A stretch of DNA of 14,660 nucleotides from Myxococcota bacterium (GTDB lineage: Bacteria; Myxococcota_C; UBA6777), in assembly GCA_963169055.1 (NCBI GenBank), contig CAUJFU010000440.1:1-14660 (forward strand), given 5' to 3'. Made by a program: the position numbers and the translations under genes. Each line of letters starts with the position of its first letter. Within the stretch, counting starts at the first letter, position 1. Shown in pieces: positions 1 through 7,348 of the stretch. The notes below the pieces were generated by a model. The model did no database searches, was not told the DNA's origin, and worked only from the letters and a program-made list of their open reading frames with translations.

Positions 1-1324
1 CTTCGTTCTGGCTGTGAGTTGCGGGTGTTTCCATCACCCAACAACCTCGAGAGATCGTCACTACGTGTTGTGGCCTTTCGTTGCCAGAAGCCTCCTTGTC
101 ATCCTCTCCCGCTCCCATCCAAAACCGCCCAGCAGGAATCCAGCGCATCGGAAATTCCACCCCGCCCAGACGAAACACTCGACGCTCTCCTGCCGATGGC
201 TCCACGACCTTTGGAGACGGGGGTGCGATCACCTCGATCACAGGGGCAGGTTGCGCGGTGTTGGGTAGCACAACCACCGTTGCCGCTTTTCCAAGCAGCG
301 CAGATCGTAAAGGCGACCACGCTTCCTGCAACGACTCTCCCCGCTGCTTGGGGTTCATCTGCAACATCTGCTCTAGCCTATCGTCCACGCCCTTCGATAA
401 GCCCGCCACCACCGTGGACGGCAACGCAAACCGCCCCACAGGTAGTTCTCCCGTCAACAACTCGTACACCAACACACCAAACGAATAGATATCCGCCGAG
501 GGAGTCGCGGTTTGCCCACGCAACAATTCGGGCGCGGCGTAATAGATCGACCCCATCATCGCCGTGTGTTGGGTCGTGTGCGTTCCACTCACCACACGCG
601 CTATTCCAAAGTCCATCACTTTGAGCGCTCCGTCCGTTGCCAACATCAGATTCGCGGGTTTGATATCGCGATGCAAGATCCCTCGCTGATGCGCATACTC
701 TAGCGCTTCCACGAGCTGTCCCAACCATGCCACGATCTCCGTTACCCAAACCAACGGTCGCTGCGCCTGTTGCGAGGCCATCGAAATCTTTTTTCCCAAG
801 TCTTCGCCTTCCACGTACTCCATCCGCAAATACCAGCGCCCGCTCCCTTGGTCCTGATCCATATCAAATACACGCACGATGTTCGGATGCGTCAGCTTTT
901 CTAACACTTCATATTCTCGGTGCATCCGCCCCAAGGCTTCCGATGATCCCACCAGCGCGTCCGCTAAAAACTTTAGCGCGAACGCCCGGCCCAACCGCAC
1001 ATCTTCGGCCAACCACACTTCGCCCATCCCGCCTTGCCCCAACTTCCGCACCAACCGATACCGCTCACCGACCACTCCCCCCACACCGAGGCCCACTCGC
1101 CCTTGCCCGCCCGCAAATCCCGTGGCCAACACATCTGCCCCATGCGCTTGACCTTCGTCGCCTTCGGCCTTCTTCGGGGGCGCAGGCGTTTGACCACCAC
1201 GTAAGACTCGCAACTGTCCCAACAGATCGGCTTTTTCGGCCTCGAATTCTGCTTGCGATAGCACCCCTGCTTGGTGCAACTTCCCCAAATGTTCCAACTC
1301 TTCCATCAACGCTTTCTTGTCCAT
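1..1324 (-). CDS. Ser/Thr protein kinase with N-terminal SHOCT-like motif and C-terminal FGE-sulfatase domain (3' end outside window)
   Basis: The reading frame is open from ATG 1324 to the left edge (441 codons), preceded by GGGAGG five bases upstream. Residues about 8-35 resemble a SHOCT motif (leucine-rich, with HQAGVLSQAEFEAEK). A complete Hanks-type kinase domain follows from about residue 87 to 345: glycine loop GQGGMG (96-101), catalytic Lys118 in ALKFL, HRDIKPAN (218-225), DFG (238-240), APE (264-266) and DIYSFG. All catalytic residues are present, so it should be an active cytoplasmic Ser/Thr kinase. A proline-rich linker without a membrane segment leads to the start of an FGE/SUMF1-like domain at about 389 (FPMRWIPAGRFWMG, then ERPQHVVTISRGCWVMETPATHSQ), which is cut by the window. 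In bacterial kinases such domains are usually thought to be non-catalytic C-type-lectin-fold modules; that is family knowledge, not shown here. A broken paralogue lies at 13609-14660. Confidence 0.93.
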   Translation of the reverse strand, partial: MDKKALMEELEHLGKLHQAGVLSQAEFEAEKADLLGQLRVLRGGQTPAPPKKAEGDEGQAHGADVLATGFAGGQGRVGLGVGGVVGERYRLVRKLGQGGMGEVWLAEDVRLGRAFALKFLADALVGSSEALGRMHREYEVLEKLTHPNIVRVFDMDQDQGSGRWYLRMEYVEGEDLGKKISMASQQAQRPLVWVTEIVAWLGQLVEALEYAHQRGILHRDIKPANLMLATDGALKVMDFGIARVVSGTHTTQHTAMMGSIYYAAPELLRGQTATPSADIYSFGVLVYELLTGELPVGRFALPSTVVAGLSKGVDDRLEQMLQMNPKQRGESLQEAWSPLRSALLGKAATVVVLPNTAQPAPVIEVIAPPSPKVVEPSAGERRVFRLGGVEFPMRWIPAGRFWMGAGEDDKEASGNERPQHVVTISRGCWVMETPATHSQNE

Positions 1325-1549
1325 CGCATCCTCCCGTATACTTTTTCAACGCCTCGACGCTACAGCAGAACAAACAAAGCATCAACGAGCCAGCACACCA
1401 CGCACCACTATCGCGCCTTCTTTTCGATGGCGTTGTGAAATGCTTTTGAACCCCCACCGCTGCCCTTCGGACGTATGCTCTCCCTGCGACGCTCGTAAAA
1501 CCTCGCTGCAAGGCGAGATGTTGTGTGGCCTGTTCAACCAACGCCTTGC
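1325..1549. other. Non-coding leader upstream of the kinase gene
   Basis: No gene with convincing coding character lies here. On the minus strand this is the upstream region of the kinase gene. It carries the kinase ribosome binding site (GGGAGG just before ATG 1324) and only weak promoter-like hexamers, such as TTGATG with a poor partner about 17 bases on, which I do not call as a promoter. Copy A of the dispersed repeat begins at about 1550. Confidence 0.5.
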
Positions 1550-1703
1550 AAAAAACCCGCGTTCGTGTCCCCCAAGCGGTGCTGTTGTTGGTTTGGAAAT
1601 CTCTATTCACGTCGCCAATACGGGGTCAAGAGGGCTTCGCCCTCTCGCGGGGCTTGGGGTGGAGCCCCACCCAAACCATCCAACGACGTAATTTCTACAC
1701 AGA
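1550..1703 (+). repeat. Dispersed intergenic repeat, copy A
   Basis: About 155 bp, related to copies B (1725-1882, same strand) and C (10909-11063, opposite strand). Shared landmarks in order are: an A-rich start followed by CGCGTTCG or CGTGTTCG; CGGGGTCAAG; a GGGG-rich hairpin block; and a tail ending near TACACAGA. It contains a perfect 7 bp stem AGAGGGC/GCCCTCT with loop TTC at 1629-1645, and a second hairpin around GGAGCCCC at 1649-1668. It is not coding. It resembles REP/BIME-like palindromic intergenic repeats in style. Confidence 0.75.
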
Positions 1704-1724
1704 CACGAGCGATGCAGTTGGCCC

Positions 1725-1882
1725 CAAAAAAAGCCGTGTTCGCATCCGTTCAAGCGAGAGCGTCGTTGTTTTGAAAAACCGTGATCTGTTCGCCAACGCG
1801 GGGTCAAGGGGCGACAGTCCCTTGTGGGGCGTGGGGTGACACCCCACCAAACAAACCCAACTGCGTAAGTCCTACACAGAGA
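1725..1882 (+). repeat. Dispersed intergenic repeat, copy B
   Basis: Second copy, head-to-tail with copy A at a period of about 175 bp. It shares with copy C the stretches CAAGCGAGAG and CGGGGTCAAGGGGCGACAGT. A strong hairpin GTGGGGT-GAC-ACCCCAC lies at 1831-1847. It ends about 20 bases beyond the stop codon of the M20 peptidase gene (minus strand), so it occupies the peptidase-kinase spacer. Confidence 0.75.
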
Positions 1883-1902
1883 GAAAAACAACAAAAAACA
1901 GA

Positions 1903-3183
1903 CTATCGCACAGGCGAGGGCTGATCGATGGCCGCGATGGCCGAAAGATACAGGGTTTCCAAACGTAGCAAACTGGGGATACTGACCCATTCAAAGGGGG
2001 CGTGGGCCTCTTCTCCACGCGGCCCAAGGACAACAACAGGCTTGTGCAATTCGCCACCGAAGCGGTTTTCATCGGCGACCGATACGCCCATGCCCCATTC
2101 GACAGGGCAATGGGTCTCTAACGCTGCCAGCACCGTCCGAACAAACGGATCTTCGGGCGAGATCAGATAAGGCAACAACGGCGGAGTCGGTCTTGGGCGC
2201 AAGGAAACACGGGGGCGCACAAGAGATCCTCCACGATCGACATGGCGCAAAAGTCCCGTTGCAAGGGCTTCTTCGATCCATTGTTCCATCTGAGAACAGG
2301 CTTGTTGCGTGCTTTCCCCGGGAACCAACACGCGGTTGACGATCAGTTGGGCACGTTCGGGGATCGAAAGTGTCCCCATGCCTCCTTCGATCCGCGTGAC
2401 CAACGCGCTCGAACGTACCGCTTGCGCGCTGCCCGAAAAAGGAAAAAAGGCAGCATAGCTACGGGACTTTTCTTCGATCCACAGCGCCAAACGCGCTGCT
2501 TGCGAGATCGCGTTGACGCGATCGGCTCGATAAGGCTCCGCCCCATGTCCCCCTGTACCCGGCACATCCACCACCAACTCACATCGGCCACAGCGTCCCA
2601 AAGTCACCAAACAACTGCCTGCAACAGGTTGGACAGCCGATTCCCCCACTTCGGGAACCATCACACCGATCACATCTTCCCACAACGACGGGTCTTGACA
2701 GAGGACGTGGCTCCCAAGCGACCAGAACTCCTCATCACAGCCCAAGATCAAACGCACTTTGATATGCTGCGGCTGGATCTGGGCAGCGACCCGCATCAAG
2801 ACCGCCACACCGCCTTTCATATCGTTGGCCCCCAAGCCGATCAAGACTTCTTCTTCCTTGCCATCGACCCAACGAACCCCTCTCTGCGGCGTCAACGCTT
2901 GTTCGTACGTCCACCCCTCTTTGACTTCGACCGTGTCGACGTGGGCGTACAGCACCAATACGCCCTCACCACGGCCTTTTTCCGCAATCAGATTCTTTCG
3001 CCCACCTCCGCAATCTTGCTCGCGCACCGCCCATCCCACCGAACGAAGATGCGCACCACAAGTCGCTAAGATCGCGGCTTCGTTCCCATCGATCTGCCAC
3101 GTCCCGTCGGGCTGCTGTTGCGCACGAAACGGATTGATCGAATCGATGGCGATCAGAGAAGCACACCACGCCACAACATCCAT
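1903..3183 (-). CDS. M20 family metallopeptidase (ArgE/DapE/carboxypeptidase G2-like)
   Basis: 426 residues, a normal length for the family. The co-catalytic di-metal site is complete: YAHVDTVE (His81, Asp83), GANDMKGG (Asp121), CDEE with catalytic Glu151 and Glu152, Glu178 in VPEVGE, and His394 in EEAHAPFEW near the C-terminus. The inserted dimerisation (lid) domain shows GTGGHGAEPYRADRVNAI (about 209-226). The family hydrolyses N-acyl amino acids or peptides with Zn or Co ions in the cytoplasm. The exact substrate (acetylornithine, succinyl-diaminopimelate, a dipeptide) cannot be read from the sequence, and I give no symbol because no biosynthetic neighbours support one. There is no signal peptide. 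The start ATG 3183 has GGAGG seven bases upstream. It follows the response-regulator gene by 61 bp and is probably cotranscribed. The spacer is a duplication of that gene's 3' end. Confidence 0.92.
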   Translation of the reverse strand: MDVVAWCASLIAIDSINPFRAQQQPDGTWQIDGNEAAILATCGAHLRSVGWAVREQDCGGGRKNLIAEKGRGEGVLVLYAHVDTVEVKEGWTYEQALTPQRGVRWVDGKEEEVLIGLGANDMKGGVAVLMRVAAQIQPQHIKVRLILGCDEEFWSLGSHVLCQDPSLWEDVIGVMVPEVGESAVQPVAGSCLVTLGRCGRCELVVDVPGTGGHGAEPYRADRVNAISQAARLALWIEEKSRSYAAFFPFSGSAQAVRSSALVTRIEGGMGTLSIPERAQLIVNRVLVPGESTQQACSQMEQWIEEALATGLLRHVDRGGSLVRPRVSLRPRPTPPLLPYLISPEDPFVRTVLAALETHCPVEWGMGVSVADENRFGGELHKPVVVLGPRGEEAHAPFEWVSIPSLLRLETLYLSAIAAIDQPSPVR

Positions 3184-3184
3184 T

Positions 3185-3280
3185 CCAAGCCTCCGATCAG
3201 ACGGTCTCTTCCATTGAGATATCCAGCGATTGCCAAGCCTCCGATCAGACAGTCTCTTCCATCGAGATATCCAGTAATTG
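3185..3280. repeat. 48-bp tandem duplication spanning the 3' end of the regulator gene
   Basis: Two adjacent 48 bp units, 3185-3232 and 3233-3280, are identical at 44 of 48 positions, and all four differences are transitions. The right unit encodes the last residues of the regulator (ending DISMEETV and stop) plus the following bases. The left unit is a non-coding echo of it that still reads DISMEETV-stop. The left unit ends in the GGAGG that serves the M20 peptidase gene, so the duplication also copied a ribosome binding site. Confidence 0.95.
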
Positions 3281-4987
3281 ACAAGTCTTTCGGATCACAT
3301 CCAGCGCATCGTCGGCCAAAGCATCCGCCCCTGTAAAACGAAACTGATCAGGAAAGCGACCGAGGAACGGCCCCCCCACAAGGATCGGGATCTTTTGCAT
3401 CCCTTGGCGATCCAAAAGTTGGCGGATGTAGTAAGTCATCTGTACGCCTGCTTCGGTGCGCAACATCAAACAAAGCAGCGATGCACCCGACGAAACCGTC
3501 GCTTCCAAAAAGCGCGATGGCGTGACCCGCGACCCCAGATCGATCACCCCGAATCCTGCCGCTCGCAAGAAGTCCACCAGCATCTCTGACGATCCCGATT
3601 CACCGACAGGACGGCCCAAAACGATCATCCCATGGATAGGCGGTCGCCCCGCAAAAAACGGCCACAGCCGCTCCATTACCATCCGCAACATACCATGCAA
3701 CGCAGGAAGCGGTGGCGGAGGCGCTCCCCCGTGGGCCGTTGCACCTTGTAAGATCCGCCAGATCCCACTGCCCAACATTTTTCGATAGATCGACTCTGCC
3801 GAAGCCCCTTCTTGGAAGGCTGCCTCGATCACCTGCAACACACGGGCTTCATCGCACGCCACCAAGGCTTGCGCAAAGTCTTCTAACAACAACGGTTGCT
3901 TTTGCCGTCGTGGGGCTGGGCGACGGCGAGCATCGACCAACAGCTCAAGATCGACAGGCAAAGTTTCCAGCGCTCCGCTCGATGCGACTTCGGACGCTTT
4001 GGCCGTCAGATACCCTTCGTCGCGCAAAGTCAACAAAGACTCCAACACCGCCAGATCCGTCGCCGCCTCTAACTTGTCGAGCAAAAATCGCAGAGAGACG
4101 CCTTCGCCCGTTCTTTGGAAGACGTGTAAGAGCAGTCGCGCAAGCTCCGAGAGATCCGTCGAAGATGGTTTTTCTGTTCGCAAAAACAGCACATCGCGAC
4201 TTGGCAGGCGCTTTAACAAAAGCTCGTATTCATCGCGCTGGCGAATGCCTTCCATCAAAGCAAACTCCAACTGCGCCAAGGCAGCGTCCCCCGCAACACC
4301 TGCGGATTCTTCTGCGCTCTCGCTGTGGAACAAGAAATCTCCACCTTCTTTTTGTAACGCACGAAAAAGCGCTTTTTCCCCCCGTAGCCCCGCAGGATAC
4401 GCACGCACCTCCAGCAACACCCCTTCGCGCAGCACAAAAACATAGCGCTGCTTGCCTTGGTGGACTTCCAGACGACCACTGCGTCGGTTCTGATGAAGCA
4501 CTTGCATCAAATCAGGCAAAGAAAGATGCGCCAGATCCCCCTTGAGTCCGGGCTCCGTGGCTGCTTTTTGTTCGTACGTTCCGCCTTCAATCAAAGCTTG
4601 CACATGAGCCAACAGATCTGCGAGCGATTGTGGATCTCTCGGCTTTGGCAAAAAGATATCTGCGCCCTCTTGTGCGGGACCAAAGGCCGCTTCTTCGGGA
4701 GCGCCGATCATCACAAAAGGCAACGAACGAAAACGCTCGTGGGATCGAACTTTCGACAACAATTCCCCGCCGTCCATGTACGGCATCAAGTAATCACAGA
4801 TCACCACATCAGGTTGCTTCTGACGGATCGACCACAACGCAGCGCGCCCATCTTGGGCGGTTTCCACGTCATATCCATGCTGTTCAAACGAAGACTCTAG
4901 CCGCGAGAGCAATTGAGGTTCGTCCACCACCAACAAGATGCGCGGCGTTTGCTCTTGGATCGGTTGTGGGTTTTCTTGTTGCGTCAT
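3245..4987 (-). CDS. Multidomain response regulator: receiver, PATAN (DUF4388) and degenerate cobalamin-binding-fold domain
   Basis: 580 residues. Residues 16-130 form a CheY-like receiver: acidic pair Asp22-Glu23, phospho-acceptor Asp65 in VVICDYLMP, and Lys115 in LPKP. The usual Thr/Ser of beta-4 is Gly95 (VMIGAPEE). Residues about 148-222 match a PATAN/DUF4388 domain (LKGDLAHLSLPDLMQVL, then GRLEV). Residues about 245-335 look helical, perhaps winged-helix. Residues about 366-575 look like a cobalamin-binding helical cap plus Rossmann domain (FLRAAGFGVIDLGSRV, then ILVGGP and GADALADDA). The B12 motif DxHxxG is replaced by VGESGSSEM (461-469), so the cobalt-ligating His is absent. Probably a cytoplasmic signalling adaptor; no DNA-binding or enzymatic output domain is evident. 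Start ATG 4987 is preceded by AGGAG. Partners are unknown. Confidence 0.88.
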   Translation of the reverse strand: MTQQENPQPIQEQTPRILLVVDEPQLLSRLESSFEQHGYDVETAQDGRAALWSIRQKQPDVVICDYLMPYMDGGELLSKVRSHERFRSLPFVMIGAPEEAAFGPAQEGADIFLPKPRDPQSLADLLAHVQALIEGGTYEQKAATEPGLKGDLAHLSLPDLMQVLHQNRRSGRLEVHQGKQRYVFVLREGVLLEVRAYPAGLRGEKALFRALQKEGGDFLFHSESAEESAGVAGDAALAQLEFALMEGIRQRDEYELLLKRLPSRDVLFLRTEKPSSTDLSELARLLLHVFQRTGEGVSLRFLLDKLEAATDLAVLESLLTLRDEGYLTAKASEVASSGALETLPVDLELLVDARRRPAPRRQKQPLLLEDFAQALVACDEARVLQVIEAAFQEGASAESIYRKMLGSGIWRILQGATAHGGAPPPPLPALHGMLRMVMERLWPFFAGRPPIHGMIVLGRPVGESGSSEMLVDFLRAAGFGVIDLGSRVTPSRFLEATVSSGASLLCLMLRTEAGVQMTYYIRQLLDRQGMQKIPILVGGPFLGRFPDQFRFTGADALADDALDVIRKTCQLLDISMEETV

Positions 4988-5029
4988 CCCGAATTCTCCT
5001 GCTTCAACACGCTCAACAACCCGCGCATC

Positions 5030-5142
5030 ATACTTCGGATATCTGTGTCGCGCTACTCTTACCTCAAAGGATTAGGTCGTTGTTGCATACCTCGGATCTC
5101 TGTGTCGCGCTGCTCCAGATCAAAGAACGAGGACGTTGTTTG
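5030..5142. repeat. Imperfect 57-bp tandem duplication in the Sel1-regulator spacer
   Basis: Two head-to-tail units start at 5030 and 5087. Both contain CGGAT(A/C)TCTGTGTCGCGCT near one end and CGTTGTT near the other, with more divergence in the middle. They fill most of the 164 bp between the stop of the Sel1-like gene and the start of the response regulator. No open frame is conserved between units, so this looks like non-coding spacer duplication. Confidence 0.8.
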
Positions 5143-5151
5143 TAGGAGAGT

Positions 5152-5919
5152 TTATGGGCGGGGCGATGGTTCGATGCTTTTGCCCAACTGTCGGGCGCGC
5201 AGACATGCCTGACGAAACCCTTGGCGACACGAGCGTCGTAAGAAACGCAACGCCTCTTGGGGTTGTCCCTTGCGCATCAACAACAGCCCCAATCGTGCGC
5301 ATTCGATGCTGCCACCACGCAACGCACAACCGATGCGAAACAACTTTTCTGCACGCACCGCATCTTTGGACTTGGTTTCATAATGCCACCCGAGATAACC
5401 GCAGCCGGGGGCATATTTGAGCACGCAAGCGCGCTTGAGCAACGGAATCCCCGCCTGCTCGCGCTTTTGTGCAAATAACAACCGCGCCACCCGATGACAC
5501 CCCCGCCCGTCTCCTAGATTGCAGCCTTCTTGATACAACGCTGCTGCTTTTTGGCGGATCGTCGGGTCGCTAGATTTGTTCGCATACTCGCCTGCGCTGG
5601 TGCATCCGTCTGGCTCTTTGAGCGAACAAGCCCGTTGATAGAGGCTCCACGCTTCTTTGGGTTCGCTCAGCAACAGCGCCAACAAATAACACGATGTGCC
5701 TTGTGGGTTGATTTGCGCGAAACAGGCTTTTTTGTAGTAGATCGCAGCCTGCTTGATCTGTTTTTTCTGTTCCAACAAAACGCCTGCTTGTGCGCATTGC
5801 AAGGCCATCCCAGCTTCGTCACACTGCATCTGCAACAGCCCAAGGTCGGGCTTTTTGGTTTGCGCCGATCCGCTTTCACACCACAGCAAACTACACAACC
5901 CAACCACCCAAAAACGCAT
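5152..5919 (-). CDS. Exported Sel1-like repeat protein with paired cysteines (Hcp-like)
   Basis: 255 residues from ATG 5919, chosen because GGAGAG lies just upstream and because it exposes a signal peptide (MRFWVVGLCSLLWCESGSAQ, likely cleaved near residue 19-20). An in-frame ATG at 5982 would overlap the preceding gene and hide the signal. The mature part is a run of about 33-residue two-helix units, each with a cysteine pair 8-11 residues apart: 33/42, 66/77, 98/106, 133/141, 165/173, 198/207 and 231/239. Typical unit text is ALYQEGCNLGDGRGCHRVARL. This matches Sel1-like repeats of the Helicobacter cysteine-rich (Hcp) type, whose pairs form disulfides outside the cytoplasm. The fold usually serves protein-protein binding; no enzymatic activity is implied. 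It follows the MBL-fold gene by 50 bp and is probably cotranscribed with it. Confidence 0.88.
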   Translation of the reverse strand: MRFWVVGLCSLLWCESGSAQTKKPDLGLLQMQCDEAGMALQCAQAGVLLEQKKQIKQAAIYYKKACFAQINPQGTSCYLLALLLSEPKEAWSLYQRACSLKEPDGCTSAGEYANKSSDPTIRQKAAALYQEGCNLGDGRGCHRVARLLFAQKREQAGIPLLKRACVLKYAPGCGYLGWHYETKSKDAVRAEKLFRIGCALRGGSIECARLGLLLMRKGQPQEALRFLRRSCRQGFRQACLRARQLGKSIEPSPRP

Positions 5920-5969
5920 GGCTCTCTCCTTTCGGTGGGTTCGATGATTCCACGATGCTGCTTTGTGCA

Positions 5970-7196
5970 TCACGGATGACAATCTCCCGCAGGAACGCGC
6001 CCTTTGCGCAGGGCTTGTTCACGCGAAGCAAAGGTCGTTCGCTGGGCTTCGGGGATGAACAGGCGCGAACGACAATCCGCACGATGAAAAAAGCGCGACT
6101 TCTTGTGGCCGATGTAGCCCTTGGTGGCGGGAAAAGGGGGAGGATTGATCACATCTTTTCCCAAGGCAGGCGTGCGATACCACGATCCGTCTTCTTGCAT
6201 GGCTTGGGGTGCGGGTGCGGGCTTTTCAGGCCCTTGGTTGCGACTACTTGCGATGGCTCGACCAGCATCGTCGTCAGAGGGCAGTTCGTCGAGGCGGATG
6301 GTCGTCCCTGTAGTTCCCGATGTTTCCGAGTGATCCGATGCGCTTGCGGGCGCTTGTTCCTGCCACCGCTCCAACAATACATAGCCTTGTGTGTGGCGCT
6401 TGGCCGTCGATATCCAAACGGATCGCCCGTCACTGCGCAGCCACAGATGCCCTTCGCGGGCGACGCTTGCGATCTGTGTGCGCATCGCACGAAGCCGCGC
6501 AGAGACTTCTTCTGCGAGCGTAAACGCGCCTTGCTGTGAAGTCGAAGCCACGGCCATCTTTGCGCCAACCGCACGCAGCAGGTTTTCAGGATTCGACGCA
6601 TCGCGCCCAAAGTCCGCTAACTTCACGATATCGCTGCGCAAGGATGCGCGTTTGCGCAACAACCCACGCACACCATCTTCGCGCAAAGCACCGAGAAAAA
6701 GCACCGAAAAAACCCCGTGTTCGATCCGTAGGATCAAAGAGCGCCCCTTCGTGCCAGAATCCAAGACACGCAATCGAGCCGAACCCACCGAAAAGATCTC
6801 GCCTTTGCGTGCGGGTTTCGTGGAGATACGCCGCTTTCGTAAATCGCGCAAAAGTGCCTTGTATCCGTCCTCTCGACGCCCACCACGCGGCCCCCAAAAC
6901 CGCTCGACCGAAAAAGCATCCAAGATCGCCTTGCATCCGCCTGCTCGCAAGCTATCGTGCTGAACGATCACCAACAGCGATAACCGTTGGACGCCTTGGG
7001 CCTTGAGTAGCTTGACCAGCCTCGTTGCGGAAGGCTCGGCCCCTGCGTTGATCAGGACATCTTGCCCTCCCGCACGGATCAGCGTGGCCTCACCCGCCCC
7101 GATATCCAAAAGTTGTACTTGCACATCCGACGCCCACGAAGGCCACGCCATGCACAACACCAAAACCACCCATCCATACCCGATCACGCGATGCAA
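5970..7196 (-). CDS. Exported ComEC-like metallo-beta-lactamase-fold protein lacking metal ligands, with C-terminal Ada-like zinc-binding motif
   Basis: 408 residues from TTG 7196. This start was chosen because AGGAG (7206-7210) lies nine bases upstream and because it begins a signal peptide (GWVVLVLCMAWPSWA, cut near residue 22). The open frame extends further upstream, but that stretch is promoter DNA with no family likeness. Residues about 24-265 follow the soluble beta-lactamase domain of ComEC: LLDIGAGEATLIRAGG, LINAGA, LDSGTKGRSLILRIEHG, LLRAVGAKMAVAS. The canonical metal residues are missing: HxHxDH reads QHDSLR (79-84), the GD motif reads GA (169-170), and HHGS reads DFGR (195-198). 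An acidic linker (290-330) leads to YIGHKKSRFFHRADC...PAGDC (361-406), like the Cys/His tail found on many secreted nucleases and MBL proteins, with one Cys replaced by Ala403. Probably a non-catalytic exported protein. Confidence 0.85.
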   Translation of the reverse strand: MHRVIGYGWVVLVLCMAWPSWASDVQVQLLDIGAGEATLIRAGGQDVLINAGAEPSATRLVKLLKAQGVQRLSLLVIVQHDSLRAGGCKAILDAFSVERFWGPRGGRREDGYKALLRDLRKRRISTKPARKGEIFSVGSARLRVLDSGTKGRSLILRIEHGVFSVLFLGALREDGVRGLLRKRASLRSDIVKLADFGRDASNPENLLRAVGAKMAVASTSQQGAFTLAEEVSARLRAMRTQIASVAREGHLWLRSDGRSVWISTAKRHTQGYVLLERWQEQAPASASDHSETSGTTGTTIRLDELPSDDDAGRAIASSRNQGPEKPAPAPQAMQEDGSWYRTPALGKDVINPPPFPATKGYIGHKKSRFFHRADCRSRLFIPEAQRTTFASREQALRKGRVPAGDCHP

Positions 7197-7205
7197 TGTT
7201 CTGCG

Positions 7206-7210
7206 CTCCT
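7206..7210 (-). promoter_or_regulatory. Ribosome binding site deciding the TTG start of the MBL-fold gene
   Basis: AGGAG on the minus strand, nine bases from TTG 7196. No in-frame ATG near the signal peptide has an equivalent site. Confidence 0.6.
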
Positions 7211-7286
7211 TTGCTTCTTGGTTTGCAAGGCCCCCAACAACCGAATGATTCGACGTTTTTTGCGAAGGATGCTTGCGCGACGACGT

Positions 7287-7314
7287 ATTGTGGCACACAT
7301 CGCAGAAAAAACAA
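7287..7314 (-). promoter_or_regulatory. Possible sigma-70-type promoter for the MBL-Sel1 genes
   Basis: Minus strand: TTGTTT (7314-7309), 16 bases, CACAAT (7292-7287), with TG one base before the -10 as in extended -10 promoters. It sits about 90 bases upstream of the TTG start and almost abuts the -35 of the divergent promoter at 7321. The match is moderate. Confidence 0.45.
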
Positions 7315-7320
7315 GCGTGC

Positions 7321-7348
7321 TTGACATCGCTCCCCCCCGACATACAAT
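7321..7348 (+). promoter_or_regulatory. Sigma-70-type promoter for the nucleoside phosphorylase genes
   Basis: TTGACA (7321-7326), 16-base spacer, TACAAT (7343-7348): a perfect -35 and a five-of-six -10. Transcription would start near 7355, giving a leader of about 190 bases before ATG 7544. Confidence 0.75.

Noticed and set aside
19-1449. Long plus-strand open frames across the left-edge kinase region (for example 19-624 and 727-1449)
   Set aside because: They are antisense to a kinase-FGE frame with all catalytic motifs, and their Pro/Ser/Thr-rich products look like reverse-strand artefacts.
1550-1882. Small proteins read through the dispersed repeat (for example SRGLRPLAGLGV)
   Set aside because: They arise from the GC-rich hairpins of a non-coding repeat and are not conserved in frame between copies.
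2242-3069. Plus-strand open frame opposite the M20 peptidase
   Set aside because: Arg/His-rich product with no family likeness; the minus strand has a complete metallopeptidase.
3712-4545. Plus-strand open frame opposite the response regulator
   Set aside because: Antisense shadow; no recognisable motif and no convincing ribosome binding site.
3245-4987. Light-sensing or B12-dependent regulator of the CarH type
   Set aside because: No MerR DNA-binding domain is present and the cobalt-ligating histidine motif is missing.
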